Made by a program: the position numbers and the translations under genes
Assembly (NCBI GenBank): GCA_000499405.2
Contig: HG738138.1
Coordinates: 22,392,824-22,456,823, forward strand
DNA from: Onchocerca volvulus
Lineage: Eukaryota; Nematoda; Chromadorea; Rhabditida; Onchocercidae
Length of the DNA: 64,000 nt
Direction: 5' to 3'
Shown: piece by piece, positions 1-12,401 of the stretch
Layout of the letters: every line of letters starts with the position of its first letter
Position numbering within the stretch: position 1 is the first letter of the stretch
Notes under the pieces: model-generated
Database searches by the model: none
Told to the model about the DNA's origin: nothing
What the model saw: only the letters and a program-made list of their open reading frames with translations

Positions 1-118
1 GAATGAAAAGCTGACATCATAATAACTTTAGATAAATATTAATTTTCCTTTATGTTGAGAAGGCTTCTGGTGGTCATTAATGAATTCGTAATATTAAATT
101 TTAAATATTTTGTTTCAG

Positions 119-238
119 ATGACAGTTAACAACAGTCATTTTGCTAATTTTAATTATCGGAGATTTTCCGAATTGATTCACGTCGAGAATATCACTGTGA
201 AGGGTGACCTGAGCCTGCAAAAAATTGAGTTCCGATAA
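119..238 (+). CDS. Galectin-like protein, last exon only (partial)
   Basis: A TTTCAG acceptor at 113-118 is followed by a 120-bp open frame of 39 codons and a TAA at 236-238. The peptide starts MTVNNSHFANFNYRR and ends GDLSLQKIEFR. The pattern F-A-x-F-x-x-R, a hydrophobic strand with V-E-N-I, then G-D-x-x-L-x-x-I-x-F is the usual C-terminal strand pair of a galectin carbohydrate-recognition domain, which binds beta-galactosides. The key sugar-binding residues (H-x-N-x-R, W-x-x-E) would lie in upstream exons outside the window, so binding cannot be judged. The initial ATG is probably an internal codon. Family assignment is by pattern only; another beta-sandwich protein is possible. Confidence 0.5.
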   Translation: MTVNNSHFANFNYRRFSELIHVENITVKGDLSLQKIEFR

Positions 239-2651
239 ATTTCAGCATATATCGTTAGCTGCTATAGATTGTCTGAATTGAACATAATTTCTTTTGGAAT
301 GGACACCCCATTCATTGCCATTCTAGAATATTTGAAATCTTGGAGATAGTTAAATCTGAAGTCTTATTTAAGCTTTTTTAAAATCAAACTTTGGAAAGTT
401 ATTATTCATTACTATGTGTGTCATCGTTTGCAATTTACGAATAATTATATCGGTTAATTAAATTAGTTGAAAACTTTTGGAAAATTTTTACTAGCAGTTT
501 GTTTGACAGTAATTAGATTAGATTTGAGAAATTCCAACTATCATTTTCAGGAATTCTCTACTTTTGTCACTATTTGAAAAAGTTTTCGAGATGTAATTCC
601 AATAATTAGGAATGTTTATATCTCTGAAATGCTTGGTTTTCACTTCTTATTTTTATTATTTAATAAATAGTGAGATAAATAGCCTTATTTTATGGTTAAA
701 TAGATGGTAAAAATAATTAGATGAGGAGATATCAAGCATTGGTATAATAAGTTTAGTTTCAGTGTAGCAATCACTAATCTTTGAAAACATTGGAAAAACA
801 GTGTTTGGAAACAAAAAAATATGTTTTTGTACGGCTTTTTGTATTTTATCACTTTTCCTGTTTTCGTTACATTTTTTACAGATTGATAACTTTTGTCAGG
901 AGCAATAGATCTTCAAAAAGAAGATATTTTTTGTGAATTTTACTGACCGCAATTTTTTACTCACACGTTTTTATTAGTTTTGTTTTTCAAATATCATAGA
1001 CTGTTGATATACTTGGAGAAAAATTAGTCTCTTCTAGTTAATTACTAGATTAATTAGCAACGATGTTATCAGCACTGTTAGTTATGCATTTAACTTTCCT
1101 ATCTTAATTCACGTAAAGATAATAGATTTCATTAGGCATGCTCCATTTTTTGTCTTTTTAAAAGATTATTAAAATCAACTAAACCTGATAATGATAAGTT
1201 TAATTTTAACATTCAACCTATAAGTGATCACATATAGTTTATTTATTTCCGATTGGTTTTTCATAATTTTATATAAAATAAACATAGTCTATAAAATCTT
1301 TTTTTCTCGAGATAGCCTATATTATCTTTATTGCTCATTTGTTTCCATTTGCTTTAAAAATTTTTCACGCAGTATTGAGAATTACAGTTTCGAATTTTCT
1401 TTGTTTGACCTATATGTATTCAAAAAAGCTTTCATTGCTATGTGTGATATTATTTTTCATCTAGGCAATTTCCACTTATTTTAAAGTCTTTCTGTTTGTG
1501 AAATATACGACATATCAGTAGAGTTTGCTTTCAAAACCCTCTAATGCGTACGTAGATTAATTATTTTGTTCAGATTTCTTCATGTTTTGTTACTTTAGGA
1601 AAAAAATTATTTTAAGATTTTGGTAACGAATTACAAAAAATAATCGATTTGGTTCAAAAAATCGTGGAAAAGCAAACTAATGAATCAGAATCACGGGAAT
1701 TATTTTAATGATTATAATTTCTATTTTTTTTTTTTTTTTTTGAAAATATTTCTTTGTGATTCTTGATTTAAAATACATTTATTATTTGTGCGCACATTTT
1801 AACAAATAAATATTTATTCTGTACTTTGTTATTTATTTCGCAAATAAAGCTCAAGAACTTTGGAATCATGATATTGTTTGTTGCAAGAATTTTGTTTTCC
1901 AGAAGAAATGCTTGCTTTTGATTTGGTAACCAACTAATTTTCCTGTACTTTTTGCTTGTCTCATTTCTGAATTATAGAATTATGCGTATTTTTTGTTATT
2001 TCTCCACTTATATGGTTCTTTTGAATATGGAAGTTCACTTAGGGAATATGTTTCCATTCATTATTTGAGAAATAATGAAAAGCTGAGATACAGTAGTTTC
2101 TTTAGAGTTGGGAACTGAGTTCAAGTCATTTCTGGATTTCTGCTAAAGCTTTAAAGATTTGAAATTTTTGGAACTAAACTCTGATGACTTAGGATTTTTG
2201 TTCAAAGTTCTAACATTTTGCTATGCTTCTACTTTATCAAAGCATTGAAAGAGCATGATAATTTGATATTTGTTCTTGTATATCGATAGATTACGGTATC
2301 GTAGTTGGCAGCATACTTTTTTATCAGAAGGCTTGGAAATATTTCATGTATTCTGGACGGTTAAGTCGTCGATGATAGATACTTTCATTCGGTAAATCTC
2401 ATTTCTATTGAATGTTAGAAGAAATGTGTGTAAATCAGTTATTGTTGAAAGTAGCATTAGGAGTGCAGTAATTCCAATCATCTCTCTAACTAAAATTTTC
2501 TGCATTTGTTGTTGTTGGGTGGGTGGTTTGGTGGTTTGGTATCCGTTAGTATCCCATCTCAGCTATCCCTTTAAAACTTTTATTTATCTTCTCTTAACAT
2601 CATTTCTTACCTCGCTGTGCATTTAGTCTAATTTATGACTAAAAGCTATTC

Positions 2652-2696
2652 GTGTATGTATGTATGTGTATGTGTGTGTGTGTGTATGTATGTGTG
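2652..2696. repeat. (TGTA)n/(TG)n microsatellite
   Basis: About 45 bp of alternating TGTA and TG units with minor interruptions, about 0.4 kb upstream of the kindlin start codon. Likely length-polymorphic. Confidence 0.85.
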
Positions 2697-3103
2697 CACG
2701 CTGACTAGTGCAGTAAACACGCTGCATTCACAAGATGTATAGTTGATTGCAGAGGGCAAGCAGGAACGGCAGCAATACAACTATGAAGTAGATAAACAAA
2801 GGAAAGCAAGCATAAGCTAACATTCATGCGGTCACACACAGCTAGAACTAATGTTATATCCATCTGTTACTTCGTGTTAATTGAAAATGACATATATTAA
2901 GATTTCATATGAATTAAGTTTTATGGAAGAAGATGAATTTAATAAATTGTTGAAGAGAAAAGCATAAACAAGTATTTATTTATCTACGCTTTTCTCATCT
3001 ATCATTTATCAGATATCATCTCTTGAATTCAAATACAAATTGATATATGCCGCGTGAATTGCATAATTTGTATTCTCATATGATTAATGAGCTTATTTTA
3101 TTA

Positions 3104-3105
3104 AG
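3104..3105 (+). other. Candidate trans-splice acceptor for unc-112
   Basis: An AG after a T-rich tract lies 7 nt before the chosen ATG at 3113. This is the short-leader arrangement expected of a spliced-leader acceptor and favours this ATG over an upstream in-frame one at 3047. Inference from sequence only. Confidence 0.35.
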
Positions 3106-3112
3106 GAAAACA

Positions 3113-6100
3113 ATGACACATTTGGTGGAGAACGATATCGCTCACGATGGCAGTTGGCAAATTTCGATCTTGGTTACAGACTTGAATATCCAACGAAGTT
3201 TGTATGTTACTGGATCCTTACATATTGGTGGTTTAATGCTTAGACTGGTTGATGAAGTTGGTATGTTCTTTATTTTATTAGTATTATTCCATCTTTCGGC
3301 TGAATCATCTTTCAAAAAAACGTGCCATTGTTATGAGAAAATGCATTTTGTGTATGGTTATATGAAGAACTTAGCATCATTTATCCTAATTTTTAAAATT
3401 TTAATTCCGCTTAATTTATATTTGCTCTTGACTAGTCATCGATTTAAACTTACTTACCAAGAAATGCATCACCTGTAACTCTATCTCATTGAAATCTGAA
3501 TGAATTTTAAATTACATTGCTCCATATCGATCGGTAATCGGCGTCTTTGATGAAGATATTGGTTATTAGTTATAGAATGGAATTTTTCTTGAAATATTAT
3601 AATGAAATAATAATTTTTCCACTGGAGTTGAAAAAATTAAAATTTACAGATATGAGCAAAGATTGGAGTGATCATGCACTTTGGTGGCCCGAAAAAAGAC
3701 GCTGGCTTACGCATACGCGTAGCACATTGGATCAAATTGGTGTTACTGCAAATTGTAACTTGGAGTTTACTCCTCAGCATAAACTGGCAATGTTTGTTTT
3801 TTTAGTTATTTAATTAGATAATGTTAATGCAGCAGAAAATCAGATTGAAAAGTGAAGCAAATTTAATACCTTTAATTTTTGGACATTATTTTTGGCGAGA
3901 ATGTAGCGTAATTGATGTTAATTGCCAAGAATTTTGTGTTAGAATAAAATCGTTTTTATTACTCTCTACAGTGTCAGGTAAAAATAATTTAGTTTAAGGT
4001 TTTAGTTTAAGATTGAGTTTTCAAATAATTAACTTTTATAAAAATGTTTCTAGAGTACAATTACCAGATTTACAAATGATTGATGCCCGCTTGGATTTTT
4101 CCGTAAATATTGTTCGTGCAACACAGCAGCTTTGTCGAGAAATTGGTAAGCTTTCTATTCTTCATCTATAATGTTTCCCTAAATTGGTTTTTTTTTCTTT
4201 CCGAAGTTGATTTTGTTATATCTCCGGAAGTTAGTTTTTTCCTATTTCAATTTAAACTTTTATAATGAAATTATATTTATTATTTTCTGATTAATAGTGA
4301 AAATCTTCTTTAAGTTGAAAGCAAATTTTAAATTGCTGTAGTGAAAAAAACTTGAATTTCAGGCATAAGATACTCTGAAGAATTGTCGCTAGCACGATTT
4401 ATACCACCAGAACTTCTTAGGAAAGGCCTTGGATTTGAGCTAGATCAAGCTGGTCCACAACAACTGCCATACTTGGAAGTAATATTATATTGATATTTCA
4501 TGACAACACATTTTATTAATTTAAGTGGCATAAATTAATTTTACATTTATCATTTAGAACCGCTATGAATTCCTTACAAAACTGAAACCTTATTTCAAAT
4601 TTGAATTATGAAATCCTAGGTTATTTCAGATAGTATTTATTTGAAATACACAAGTTTTTCCTTTTATAAGTATTTTTCAGGAATCAATTGGTCCTGGTAC
4701 CCTTCGCCGACAGAAACCGATCAGTGCATCCACTTCCAACTTATCCCGACCACTTCGTCGAGGGACTAGTCCGGGATTATCAACGAGTGGCCAATTATTT
4801 AATGCTAGTGAGCTTGGCTCGCTGCCACGTGCTGGAACAGTTCCACGAGGGGTCAGTCCCGGTCCTGGTGCTGTAAGTTTATTTCTTTCGGTTACCCTTT
4901 TTACATTGTCAGTTCCTGTATTTTCAATAATTACTTAAAATTCAGTAGATACCCAAGATTTAAAAGTAAATGAGATAGTGCAGAAGTTAGCTATTAATGG
5001 ATTTAATTTTATGGTTTTCAAAAGTTTTGCGAGTTTGCAGTATGGTGGTTCAATTGGTCGTAATCCTATTATGCCGTCTGTTTCATTCTGTGAAGGACTC
5101 GAAAATGAGCAATATGATATGGCACTTGTGCAGTCACCGCGAATTATTCCACACAAAGAAATGAGTGCCTTTAGACCTCAGAATTATGTAGAAAAAGCTG
5201 CACTCAATCGTGGTTGGCTTGATTCATCAAGGTATTTAACTGATATCTAAAATTATTTAATCATCATTCTGCAATTTTAGAATGACGATTCACCATGGCT
5301 TTTGTAGATATTAGAAATGTTGATGAATAAGAATCTTTTTGAATAAGATAGCATGTAAGAATGAATATTTCGATTAAGAATGTTTACTAATTGAATTATA
5401 AATGTTGTATTTTAAGATTTTAGGATTCAGAGTTCGTAATCTCCTCATTCTTTTTAATAACAAAAAAAAAAAAAAAAAAAAAAAGAAAGAAACAGAAAAA
5501 CAGAATTATTGATTATAGAGATTTATGCCAATCTCCAAAAATGTTACAATATATTATAAGTGGAAAATTAATGGATTTGTTCAGCTTGCTTCTATTTGAT
5601 TGCAACTTTTTTTCTATGACGGTATTTTGTAGATCTCTTATGGAACAAGGCATATTTGAAGGTGACATGGTTCTTCTGAGATTCAAGTATATGTCATTTT
5701 TTGACATAAATCCTAAGGTATGTGATTATTGATTTTCGAATTATACCTTGTGACTGTATAAAAAATGAAAATTAAACGATCAAGGTTCTTCAGTTATAAA
5801 TTTCTTTATATCTAGAATTGGAAGTAGAATATTAATGTCTTTATAGTATGATCCAGTACGTATCAATCAACTGTACGAACAAGCAAAATGGTCTATTCTG
5901 CTGGAAGAATTCGATCATACTGAGGAAGAAGCAATGCTTTTTGCTGCATTGCAGGTTTACTTTTAAAATATTGTATTAAAATCGTGAAAGATTTTAAATT
6001 TTTAAATAAGATTTCGCTTCCATAAGTAAGTATGGTTTGTTTGCAGTTACAAGCTACCCTACAACGTGATTTACCAGAACCAGAAGCTCCAGAGAAAGAT

Positions 6101-9100
6101 GATGTAGATTTATTACTCGACGAACTTGTAAGTTATTATTTCTACTCATCTTTCAAATTATTATTTTCGACTGTGATATAATTAAGAACTCAGGTTATTT
6201 TGCGTGTTTTTGTGTAGTATTTAGAATTTTGCAATTCTTAAGCTGAACTTAAAGTTTCAAATATTTATTCTCTCTCAAAAACTATTAATTGAATCTTTTA
6301 GGAGCAAAATTTGGATGCAGCAGCTTTCAATCGTAAGGCGGATCTTACACAAGTTCCTGAACTTGCTGATTATCTGAAATATATGAAGTAATGATTAATG
6401 GATAGAATTCCTCTAAAATCGGCAATAATAAATGTTTCAATAATTTAAAACATGTAAAAATATGAATTATTAAGAAATCAAATAAAACGATGCTGGAACT
6501 AACTTTATTAAAGATTCAAGTTCATTTTTCGTTGGTATTTCTTAATTACTATTCTGTCAAGAATACATAATTCAGGCCGAAAAAAATAGCATTCAAAGGC
6601 TTTAAACGAGCATATTTCTCATTTCGAGACTTGCATCTCAGTTGGCATCAGAATTCAAACGACATAAACGGCGCACCAATGGGGCATTTCAGTCTCAAAG
6701 GTATTTGCGTCATTTTCTGGAATTTAAATTTTTGTCAATTTTGATTTTATAGTATTGCACCACAAATAAGCAGATTATGCCTTCTTAGTTCGGATCTCAA
6801 ATTCAGTTCTCGTTTTTAATTTCTTTTTGCTTCACTATAAAATTTTATTTTTCAGGATGTGAAGTAACACCAGATGTTTCCTTGGTGCAGTCAAAATTCC
6901 ATATTAAATTGCTTATACCGAGTAGTGAAGGCATGAGTGAAATGATTTTAAGATGTGATACGGTGAGTACATATTTTAAAAAAGTTATTGGAACAAATAG
7001 ACGACAACAATTCTTCTTCATGTAGAAAAATGCTTATCTCATTCATATATTTTAGCATACGATAATAGCATGAAGCTAAAGTTCTAATTTGAAGTCAAAG
7101 AATCTGGTTTTCCAAACAAATTTCATAAATATTTGTCATTGGTATTTGAATAAAAAAAATTATGCCAGAAGTTTTTTTATAGGAGCATCAATATGCACGT
7201 TGGATGGCTGCATGTCGACTTGCTTCACGTGGAAAGACGATGGCTGATGCAAGTTATCAGTCAGAAGTTGATTCTATCAAGAAACTTTTGCAGATGCAGT
7301 CAGGAGGTTTTTAAATATTCTTTCATCAGTTATTGATCTAGTCTGTCAATTCAAAACAAATTTCTTTATTGCTTCTTAATTTCATAATTCTTTTGAAATG
7401 AATGATGAAATTAACATTTATATTTTCTGAATGCTGCTGCAAATGCATTGTTAATTTGTTTCTGAAAGATATAGAATACTTGAAATAACTACAAAAAAAG
7501 CTGACTTCTCAGAATAAATTTAAATAATGAATTCTTTTTTTTCTCAGTGGCAGGAACGCAGAATAATGCATCTAAAAAGAATCTTGCTGTAGAATTGCCT
7601 CCTGATTTTAATGTTGATGAATTTGTTTCTCAAAGGTATACTCGCAGGGCGCGTTCAAGGCAAGCAGTAAGTCATTTTTCAAAAATTAAAGCAGATCAAG
7701 TACTTTGAAATTTAAGTGAAAGACCGATAACAAATAAATGATATTGCGTCTGTACATTATTTTTTTTTTTCATTTAGTTATTGTATAACTCTTAAATAAC
7801 TCTCGAAGCTTTCATTATGTTTGGAATTATATAAGTTGCTGTCGGTATGCTTCTCTCACTTTCATAGCACATTCTTTTTATTTATGCAATCATAGCTCCA
7901 ACATCCTGGTCCTTTTGTAGTATTTGATTACTTTTTTTTTCACTAAATTAATTTGCAGTTTAAATATTATTGCAGCTCCAGCAACGAATCAGCGAAGCGC
8001 ATTCAAGTGTTCGTAATCTATCGAGTTTGGAAGCAAAATTGCAATATATACGAGCATGGGAAGCGCTACCAGAACACGGCATTCATTACTTCGTCGTTCG
8101 GTTCAGGTTTCTGAATTCTTGTTGCAAAATTCCCGAACTCCAAGGATTAAATTTTCTATCTCATTTTTCAAGTTCTTCCCCAGTTAACTTATCTTTGTGA
8201 TTTCTGCGCATAAATATCATCCCCTCATACATATATATAATTTTTTCTTCTTTTTAGAAATAGTCGGAAGTCGGAATTGATGGGCATCGCTTTCAACAGA
8301 ATAATGAGAATGAATATGGATACAGGAGAAAGCTTGAGAACTTGGAGATTTTCAACAATGAAAAAATGGCACGTGAATTGGGAAATTCGACATTTGAAAG
8401 TAGGCTTGGCTTTTCATTTTTTTTTTTTTTTTTTCGAAGTGCATATCTCAGAGGTTACATAGTTCTGATCTTTCATACATATATTTATGATTAGGCGTTA
8501 GTTACAACCATTGGAACTAAGATATGAAAATAAATCACTTTTTCAATCGGCGCACATCGAATTGGATCATCCCTAAGCGGAGTATGAATTAAAAAAACAA
8601 AAGTAAAGTCAGAATATTTGATTTATAAAGTAAAACACAACTGAAACTTCCTTATTTGACTCTAGTGATATTCTCATGAAGACTGCTGTAGATCTCAGGG
8701 CATCAGTTAAGATGCGAAAACATAGGAAACTAGAAATGAATTAAAAGAATTTCAAATAATTTTTAGATACAGTTCGAAGATGAGGATATCGAATTCAAGC
8801 CTCTGTCTGCTGATTGCAAGGTTAGTATTTCATAAATTAATATAATTTGCAGAAACTAGATATTTTTAATGAAGTTTCTAATGAAATGATTTTCAGAAAA
8901 TAAGATAGATTTTTAAAATTCTTCCAATTCATTTTTATTTTTCCAAAATCTAAACATTAGATACTTTACAAATTCCAAGGATTAGAATTTCTATTATATC
9001 TTTTTTGAGGTTGCACATGAATTCATTGGTGGCTATATTTTCCTGTCGCTACGAAACAAAGAACAAAATCAAACATTAAACGAAGAACTTTTCCATAAAT

Positions 9101-9120
9101 TAACTGGTGGATGGGCATAA
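3113..9120 (+). CDS. unc-112: Kindlin / fermitin family protein UNC-112
   Basis: Kindlins are FERM-domain scaffolds that bind beta-integrin tails at muscle dense bodies and other adhesions. Exons: 3113-3260, 3650-3791, 4054-4145, 4363-4478, 4681-4872, 5041-5231, 5633-5717, 5847-5954, 6047-6127, 6302-6387, 6576-6700, 6856-6962, 7183-7306, 7548-7666, 7976-8100, 8258-8399, 8767-8820, 9010-9120. All phases agree, giving 2148 nt and 715 aa, close to the C. elegans protein (about 720). The N-terminus is MTHLVEND; F0/F1 carries VTDLNIQRS and [12 protein letters not shown] domain is inserted in F2 (exons 10-13, from [15 protein letters not shown] to [15 protein letters not shown]). F3 holds [16 protein letters not shown] and ends [13 protein letters not shown]...LTGGWA. 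Exon 5 (4681-4872) is a Ser/Pro/Arg-rich linker. The start was chosen by homology and by the nearby acceptor. The family call is firm; exon 2/3 junction residues are the least certain. Confidence 0.95.
5461..5484. repeat. Poly(A) tract in unc-112 intron 6
   Basis: A run of more than 20 A residues followed by GAAAGAAACAG, inside the intron between 5231 and 5633. Similar A or T runs occur in many introns here (21503-21525, 22052-22070, 25785-25797, 27806-27821), so it carries no obvious meaning. Confidence 0.8.
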
Positions 9121-9344
9121 ATCAGTACTGTTTTTTCTTATGAGGTTTTTATTCGGCTTGATATCACTGCCAATAATTTGAAGAAATGTTACTGAAATTT
9201 GAAATTAAAATGACCAAATGGATATATATCGACATAAGTTGTAGTTTAACTTATTGTTTGCAAATATTTCTATGTAATCCTGCTTTGAACGATAAATTGT
9301 GATGACTGAACTTCATAAACAGTATAAGAATTTCTGGCAATTCA

Positions 9345-9350
9345 AATAAA
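9345..9350 (+). terminator. Possible poly(A) signal of unc-112
   Basis: AATAAA about 225 nt after the stop codon. A second copy lies near 9650. Not confirmed by transcript data. Confidence 0.35.
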
Positions 9351-10059
9351 ATTTTAGAAAGCGTACAGCAAAAATCTCCTGATTAGTTCTGTCATAATTG
9401 ATTGCATCGTCGATATATATATATTTATTTATTTATTTACATATATTATTGTTTTTTTTGTGTTTGATACTATCTCCGTTTTCTCTAACTTGCTCTTTTC
9501 TGTGTGCCTTTAAATTTTTTCTTTTTTATATTTTATAATTATCCAAATACTTGTTATGTCATCTTGGTGGATTTTATATTAAATGTTTTTTCACTTTTTT
9601 TTTTGTCAAAACTGCCTCTGGTATTTGATAGTGATAAGAAAATACAATAAAGTGCTGGCTATACATGTTACAAATTTTACATAAGCTTTATCATATCTAA
9701 AGGATCACATAAGAGTGTTTTACCTTGAATCATTCAAATAATCAATACCAATCTCTTATCACATTTGATTTTTCTAATTTATGGTTGCCTGATTCTACTT
9801 TAATCTTTGAAATATGAATCCATGCTATTCTCCAGGTCACCTATTTTACTTTGATATCTCCTTGCATATGTTTCTTTTGTATGCAAGTATCTATTCCTAC
9901 GGAAGAATTCAAGTTAATTGAGTTTTTTAATCGTTTTTTTTTCTTTTTTTTTGGCTAACTTTCCTTGAAATCTGTTCGACTAAATTACAGTATCTTATAC
10001 GTATTATAGGATTTTTATGCTTTCTTTAAGCAAAACTAAATATATTTTGAAAATAGGAA

Positions 10060-10065
10060 TTTATT
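10060..10065 (-). terminator. Possible poly(A) signal of the Nudix gene
   Basis: AATAAA on the minus strand, about 67 nt past the stop codon, a typical distance for a nematode 3' UTR. Confidence 0.45.
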
Positions 10066-10131
10066 GAAAACACTGACATTGAAAAGAACTTTCAAGGCAA
10101 GCAGGATATTTTTCATTTCCAATTTCTGCTC

Positions 10132-11821
10132 TTACATCCGATTTTTGAAAAACCACATCAAACCGTAAAGCATTCCAGAAGAACTCGGTACTTCTTCTTG
10201 GTCACAATATTTCTGCGCTTCAGGTATCGTCATAAAAATCTTAAGAAAGATAAAGATAATCAGTTCATAAATTTATGAAAAGCATTTTAAAAATACTGTT
10301 CTGTTAAAAATCAAAAAAAGAAAAAAAGCTGAAATAACAAAATTGTTGCCGCTTCATTGCAATAAACATTGTAATGCATGCCGTTATATCCGAAACACAA
10401 CACAATTTTATACTCCGAATATCAGTTTCGAAGAATTATATTACATTCTCAGCAACTCTTGGGATATACTGTACTAGCATCTAGCTTATTGGTACTACCG
10501 AGAAATTGATTTTTAGATTATTTGAAATTATTTCATTTAAAATCTCACAGAACCTTAATCACTTATAAAAAAAACAAAATAAAAAACCTTATTAATTTTT
10601 TCAGAATCCACTCCGCCTCCTTCGCTAACTTTCATCGTTTCATCGATTTCAGCATAAAATAATTCTTGTAGAGCACCCGATGTACCGACACCTGTTCTAA
10701 AATATAAGAAACATTTGCATAGATTTTCAAAGACAGTTGGTTTCACTACAATTTTAGATTTCGCCTAAAGTTCTAGTTTTGCTAAAATGCATCCAAAAAT
10801 TATGCCACTGAAGAACAGAATCCGGAGAACTTACACAAACGTTTTAATACTCTGAATTTCAGCTTCGTTAACATTATAGCCACATTCTTCAAGAATTTCT
10901 TCTTGCATATGTTTTCGCTTACTAACATTCGGTTTATCGACAAGACCAGCACAGAGTTCGATCGTTTCACCCATACTTATCGGATATTTCGACCAATTTA
11001 TTTCATTCCACTTTTTATTGACGTTTTCATCTAGCATGCGCACTCTTGTTATATAAACAGCTGAAAAAGACAAAAAGTTGACTGAACTCAATAACACTAT
11101 CGAAACGTTCCACAATTAAAAGACTTTGTTGTTAAGTACTGAGTTATTTTTTCGATCAGTAAATTTGATTTTTTCAATCACAATATTGTAGGATCATTTT
11201 TCGAATAGAAAACCCTATTTTTTTTTCGAATTATTCTACTTCTTAAAGTTAAATTTTCGCGGCTTAATTTCCAAAAGTTCAAAATATTATATTTTCTAAC
11301 TCCTGCTAATATTACGATACTTCAAAGATCCACAAATATTATTCAGTATACCAATCAACAAAAGGCATAAAAGGTTCTGAAGCATTTAAATTGTTCCTAA
11401 GAAATTTTATTCGAAATATGTGCCAAATTAAGCAGATATTTACCTGGTCGAAACTGTTTTACAAATAGTAGCAACTGCTTCTGTTTATGATACAATAAAC
11501 ATGCAACACTGTCATGACGGAGGATAAGATCCCATTTGATAAGCTTATCACCCTAAAACTATTCTATTATAAGAGTCAGGTGTAAATTTCATGACATAAG
11601 AATGAAAAATCGGTAGATTAGAATTAGTGGAACTAATTATAGCGAAATTAACGAACCGACCATATAGTGACTTAATTTGGCATCAAAATATTATATTAAT
11701 AACAGAGCAGTTGAATACCACTTACCCTTTTGAATTTCATCCTCATGGGTCGAATATATTGAGAATCAGGGATGTTTTCGGAAATCTCAACCTCCGTTGG
11801 AAATTCTTCACTTTCAGCCAT
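10132..11821 (-). CDS. NUDT14-type Nudix hydrolase (UDP-sugar pyrophosphatase)
   Basis: NUDT14 hydrolyses UDP-glucose and related nucleotide sugars to sugar-1-phosphate and UMP in the cytosol. Exons in transcript order: 11726-11821, 11444-11552, 10835-11060, 10588-10696, 10132-10239. Lengths sum to 648 nt (215 aa; human about 222) with consistent phases. Exon 2 encodes WDLILRHDSVACLLY and LLLFVKQFRP; exon 3 continues AVY, as in NUDT14, then ELCAGLVDKPN and EEILEECGY. That is a Nudix box at about residues 107-129. The Glu expected seven positions into the box is Asn here; mammalian NUDT14 also lacks it, so this is a family trait, while the EEILEE core remains. Exon 4 has TGVGTSGALQELFYAEI. The gene lies downstream of the SDR gene on the same strand (580 bp from the distal SDR stop) and may be in an operon with it. 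Confidence 0.9.
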
Positions 11822-12401
11822 TCGAATTATTGTCTTAGCAATCTGCATAATACAAACAATAATTCACTACCAAAACATATTTTATAACAGCGTTTCTTGA
11901 ATTTTTTTGTTAAAAAATCTGACTTGAAAAGTCTCAAAAAACTTATCTAAATATAATAAACTCATTATCTTCCAACAACTGGCTAAATGGAACAATCATA
12001 TCGGTAGAAAAGCAAACCATTTAAAATTGAAGATTTATTTTTTAAGAAAATCAAATTTATTTCGTTCTCAGCACAAGCAAAACATAAATGAATCACAAAC
12101 TACTTCCAAATTTAACTCCCGAGAGCTTATACAATAAACCACTAACGAGTATTTTAAAATATACGAATTGATTCAGCAACACAAACAAAAGACAAGTCTG
12201 ACAAGCTGACCAGCTATAGTATCATGAAAATAGTTTGAACTTTTAATGCAGTGCTCACAGCCTTAAGAATCACTTTACAGCACGTCAAGTAATCCACAAA
12301 GCTAATTATTCTAAAGAACAAAAATCCCAATCAGAAAATCAGAAGATAATTTTTAAAAAACAATTAGTTCAATGCAAATTTTTCAGAATTAAGCAAAAAA
12401 A
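11822..12401. other. Intercistronic region, SDR to Nudix gene
   Basis: About 580 bp between two minus-strand genes. A good acceptor (TATTATGCAG, minus strand, AG at 11843-11844) lies 21 nt before the Nudix ATG and could receive a spliced leader. No other gene seen. Confidence 0.55.

Larger units (their letters stand above)
239..3112. other. Intergenic stretch, no gene recognised
   Basis: AT-rich DNA between the galectin-like last exon and the kindlin gene. It should hold the 3' UTR of the first gene and the promoter of the second. A poly(T) run lies near 1723-1740 and a TG/TA microsatellite at 2652-2696. Open frames here (for example 1224-1484) are rich in F, I, Y and K and lack splice support, so I read them as chance. 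Confidence 0.6.
9121..10131. other. Convergent 3' intergenic region
   Basis: About 1 kb between the stop codons of unc-112 (+) and the Nudix gene (-). It holds both 3' UTRs, a (TA/TTTA)n tract near 9413-9440 and T-rich stretches. No gene seen. Confidence 0.7.

Noticed and set aside
4688..4876. 62-aa frame over unc-112 exon 5
   Set aside because: It is out of phase with flanking exons; the phase-0 reading (Ser/Pro/Arg-rich linker) joins correctly on both sides.
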